Of a stretch of DNA of 15,498 nt, positions 14,248 through 15,498 are shown piece by piece. This stretch comes from an uncultured Bacteroidota bacterium (GTDB taxonomy: Bacteria > Bacteroidota > Bacteroidia > Chitinophagales > Chitinophagaceae), in NCBI GenBank assembly GCA_946479615.1, contig CAMLGR010000113.1, positions 1 to 15,498 of the forward strand. Reading direction: 5' to 3'. The position numbers were made by a program, and so were the translations under genes. Each line of letters begins with the position of its first letter. Positions within the stretch are counted from its first letter, which is position 1. The notes beneath the pieces are model-generated. The model worked only from the letters and a program-made list of their open reading frames with translations, made no database searches and was not told the DNA's origin.

Positions 14248-15498
14248 TTATTTTTTGTGTATGATGGCGGTCCATCCACCACCGGGTTGCATAACGGCAA
14301 CCAGTTTATCCGAAGCGGATACTCTTTTAACTTCTTTTTTATAATCCGTCGCCTCTTTATCTGCATTGATGCCATCGCTGAAGATCTCTGCTTCATATTC
14401 ACCGGTTCCTAAAAAAGAAAGATCGATGGTAAGGTTCCGGGCTGTCCAGTTGGTCATAGCGCCGATATACCAGGTCTCCTCTTTTTTACGCGCAAGGGCA
14501 GCATATTCACCCACTTTTCCATCGAGTGCAATCGTTTCATCAAATACTGTAGGAACTTTTGCTATAAAATCCGTGCATTCCTGTTCTTTCATATAAACAG
14601 TAGGATTATCGGCAAGCATTTGCAGGGGCGCTTCAAACAAAGTGTAGATCGCCATCTGGTGGCAACGTGTACCCTGGCTTACCGGCAATGCATTACTGGG
14701 TTTTGCATTGCCTTTGGTGGTATTGCGCATGGCACCGGGTGTATAATCCATCGGTCCTGCCATCATCCTGATAAAAGGGAGACTTACCTCATGTTGTGGT
14801 ACACGTTCGTCAGCGCTCCATTTACTATACTCCATTCCTCTCACGCCTTCAAAGTTGATCACATTGGGCCAGGTGCGTTGTAATCCCTGTGGTGGAAACA
14901 TACCATGAAAATCGAGCATCAGGTGATGGCAGGCTGCAATCGCTGCCATTTCATAACAGGAAGCGATCATCTTCTGATCATTACGGTCGAGAAAATCCAC
15001 CTTAAAACCTTTGATGCCCATATCAGCATATCGTTTGCATAAACCATCGATATCTCTTGACAACGCATACCAGGTACTCCACAGGATAAGGCTTACATTT
15101 TTTTGCTGGCTATAGGTAACGAGTTCCTGCAGGTTGATCTCCGGTTTTAATTTGGTAAGATCCCAGTCATCACTCCATCCTTCATCGAGTACTACATATT
15201 CGATCTTATTGGCCGAAGCGAAATCGATATAGTATTTATAAGTATCATTATTAATACCGGCCTTGAAATCGACATGGTATACGTTCCAGTTGTTCCACCA
15301 GTCCCAGGCTACTTTACCGGGCTTCAGCCAACTGAAATCATTCAGCTTTGTATCGCCGGTTAATTTCTGCACCATGTCATTATTCAATAGATCCTTATCC
15401 TGTTCACTGATCACAATAGCTCTCCAGGGAAAATCTTTGGTGCCATTCACCTGCGCGATGTAATCCGCCCTTTTGGTAGCCATATAGTTGATCCTGTT
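14248..15498 (-). CDS. GH97 glycosidase, probable retaining alpha-galactosidase, N-terminus outside window
   Basis: The C-terminal 416 codons of a GH97 enzyme. The frame is open through the right edge (NRINY before MATKR), so the Met at 15483 is internal. Visible are the linker to the barrel (FPWRAIVIS), the (beta/alpha)8 domain with AWDWWNNWNV, YVVLDEGWSDDWD and ILWSTWYAL, and the C-terminal beta domain. Counting from that Met, Asp163 lies in GFKVDFLD and Glu218 in EGVRGMEY. The 55-residue spacing equals that of Asp415 and Glu470 in the Bacteroides thetaiotaomicron retaining GH97b alpha-galactosidase, as I recall it, rather than the inverting SusB layout. By the same comparison roughly 250 residues of N-terminal beta-sandwich and signal peptide are missing. 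With GH26 next door, the likely task is removing galactose side groups from galactomannan. Confidence 0.88.
   Translation of the reverse strand, partial: NRINYMATKRADYIAQVNGTKDFPWRAIVISEQDKDLLNNDMVQKLTGDTKLNDFSWLKPGKVAWDWWNNWNVYHVDFKAGINNDTYKYYIDFASANKIEYVVLDEGWSDDWDLTKLKPEINLQELVTYSQQKNVSLILWSTWYALSRDIDGLCKRYADMGIKGFKVDFLDRNDQKMIASCYEMAAIAACHHLMLDFHGMFPPQGLQRTWPNVINFEGVRGMEYSKWSADERVPQHEVSLPFIRMMAGPMDYTPGAMRNTTKGNAKPSNALPVSQGTRCHQMAIYTLFEAPLQMLADNPTVYMKEQECTDFIAKVPTVFDETIALDGKVGEYAALARKKEETWYIGAMTNWTARNLTIDLSFLGTGEYEAEIFSDGINADKEATDYKKEVKRVSASDKLVAVMQPGGGWTAIIHKK

Noticed and set aside
14248..15483. GH97 gene taken as complete with a start at 15483
   Set aside because: The frame stays open to the window edge, the Met is inside a conserved linker, and the N-terminal sandwich and signal peptide are missing.

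Overview
The window looks like a chromosomal segment from a member of the Bacteroidota, most likely a Chitinophagaceae-type soil bacterium. The grounds are moderate GC, lipoprotein and signal-peptide styles typical of the phylum, promoter-like pairs resembling the Bacteroidota -33 TTTG / -7 TAnnTTTG pattern, few Shine-Dalgarno sequences, and a polysaccharide-degrading gene run (GH97, GH26, esterase). The taxonomy is inferred from style and was not searched. Both ends cut through genes: a clpB-type disaggregase on the left and a GH97 glycosidase on the right.

Layout. 2-1987 (+) is the C-terminal three quarters of ClpB, closed by a GNRA-loop terminator. 2052-2746 is a compact ORF6N-domain gene unit. 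A 25-bp palindrome occurs before the gene, again inside the gene as codons 62-70, and a third time 15 bp after its stop. Next come a group III truncated globin (2809-3189), a lipoprotein of unrecognised function (3392-4462), a convergent S9 peptidase lipoprotein (4589-6496, -), a DUF4342 small protein with an unusually good Shine-Dalgarno (6622-6861), and a 973-residue FAD plus Fe-S oxidoreductase (7042-9963). Then follow a secreted alpha/beta hydrolase (10438-11304), a small winged-helix-like protein (11704-11964), and a minus-strand run of GH97, GH26 mannanase and BD-FAE-type esterase (15498 down to 12157).

The minus-strand run reads as part of a galactomannan or acetylated-mannan utilisation operon. 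The GH97 carries the Asp/Glu pair of the retaining alpha-galactosidase branch, GH26 cuts the mannan backbone, and the esterase could remove ester decorations. No SusC/SusD pair is in the window; it may lie beyond the right edge.

The most unusual content is repeated DNA. Besides the ORF6N palindrome triplet, there are three long inverted repeats with arms of 18, 36 and 38 bp, in two sequence families. Each arm is built from short tandem words, and two of the three sit tightly in convergent intergenic gaps. A fourth, half-formed tandem (CACGGAT) lies at 11354-11369. These look like REP/BIME-style dispersed elements of the host genome. The ORF6N palindrome is the strongest candidate for something undescribed, because the repeat is part of the coding sequence of the protein it surrounds.
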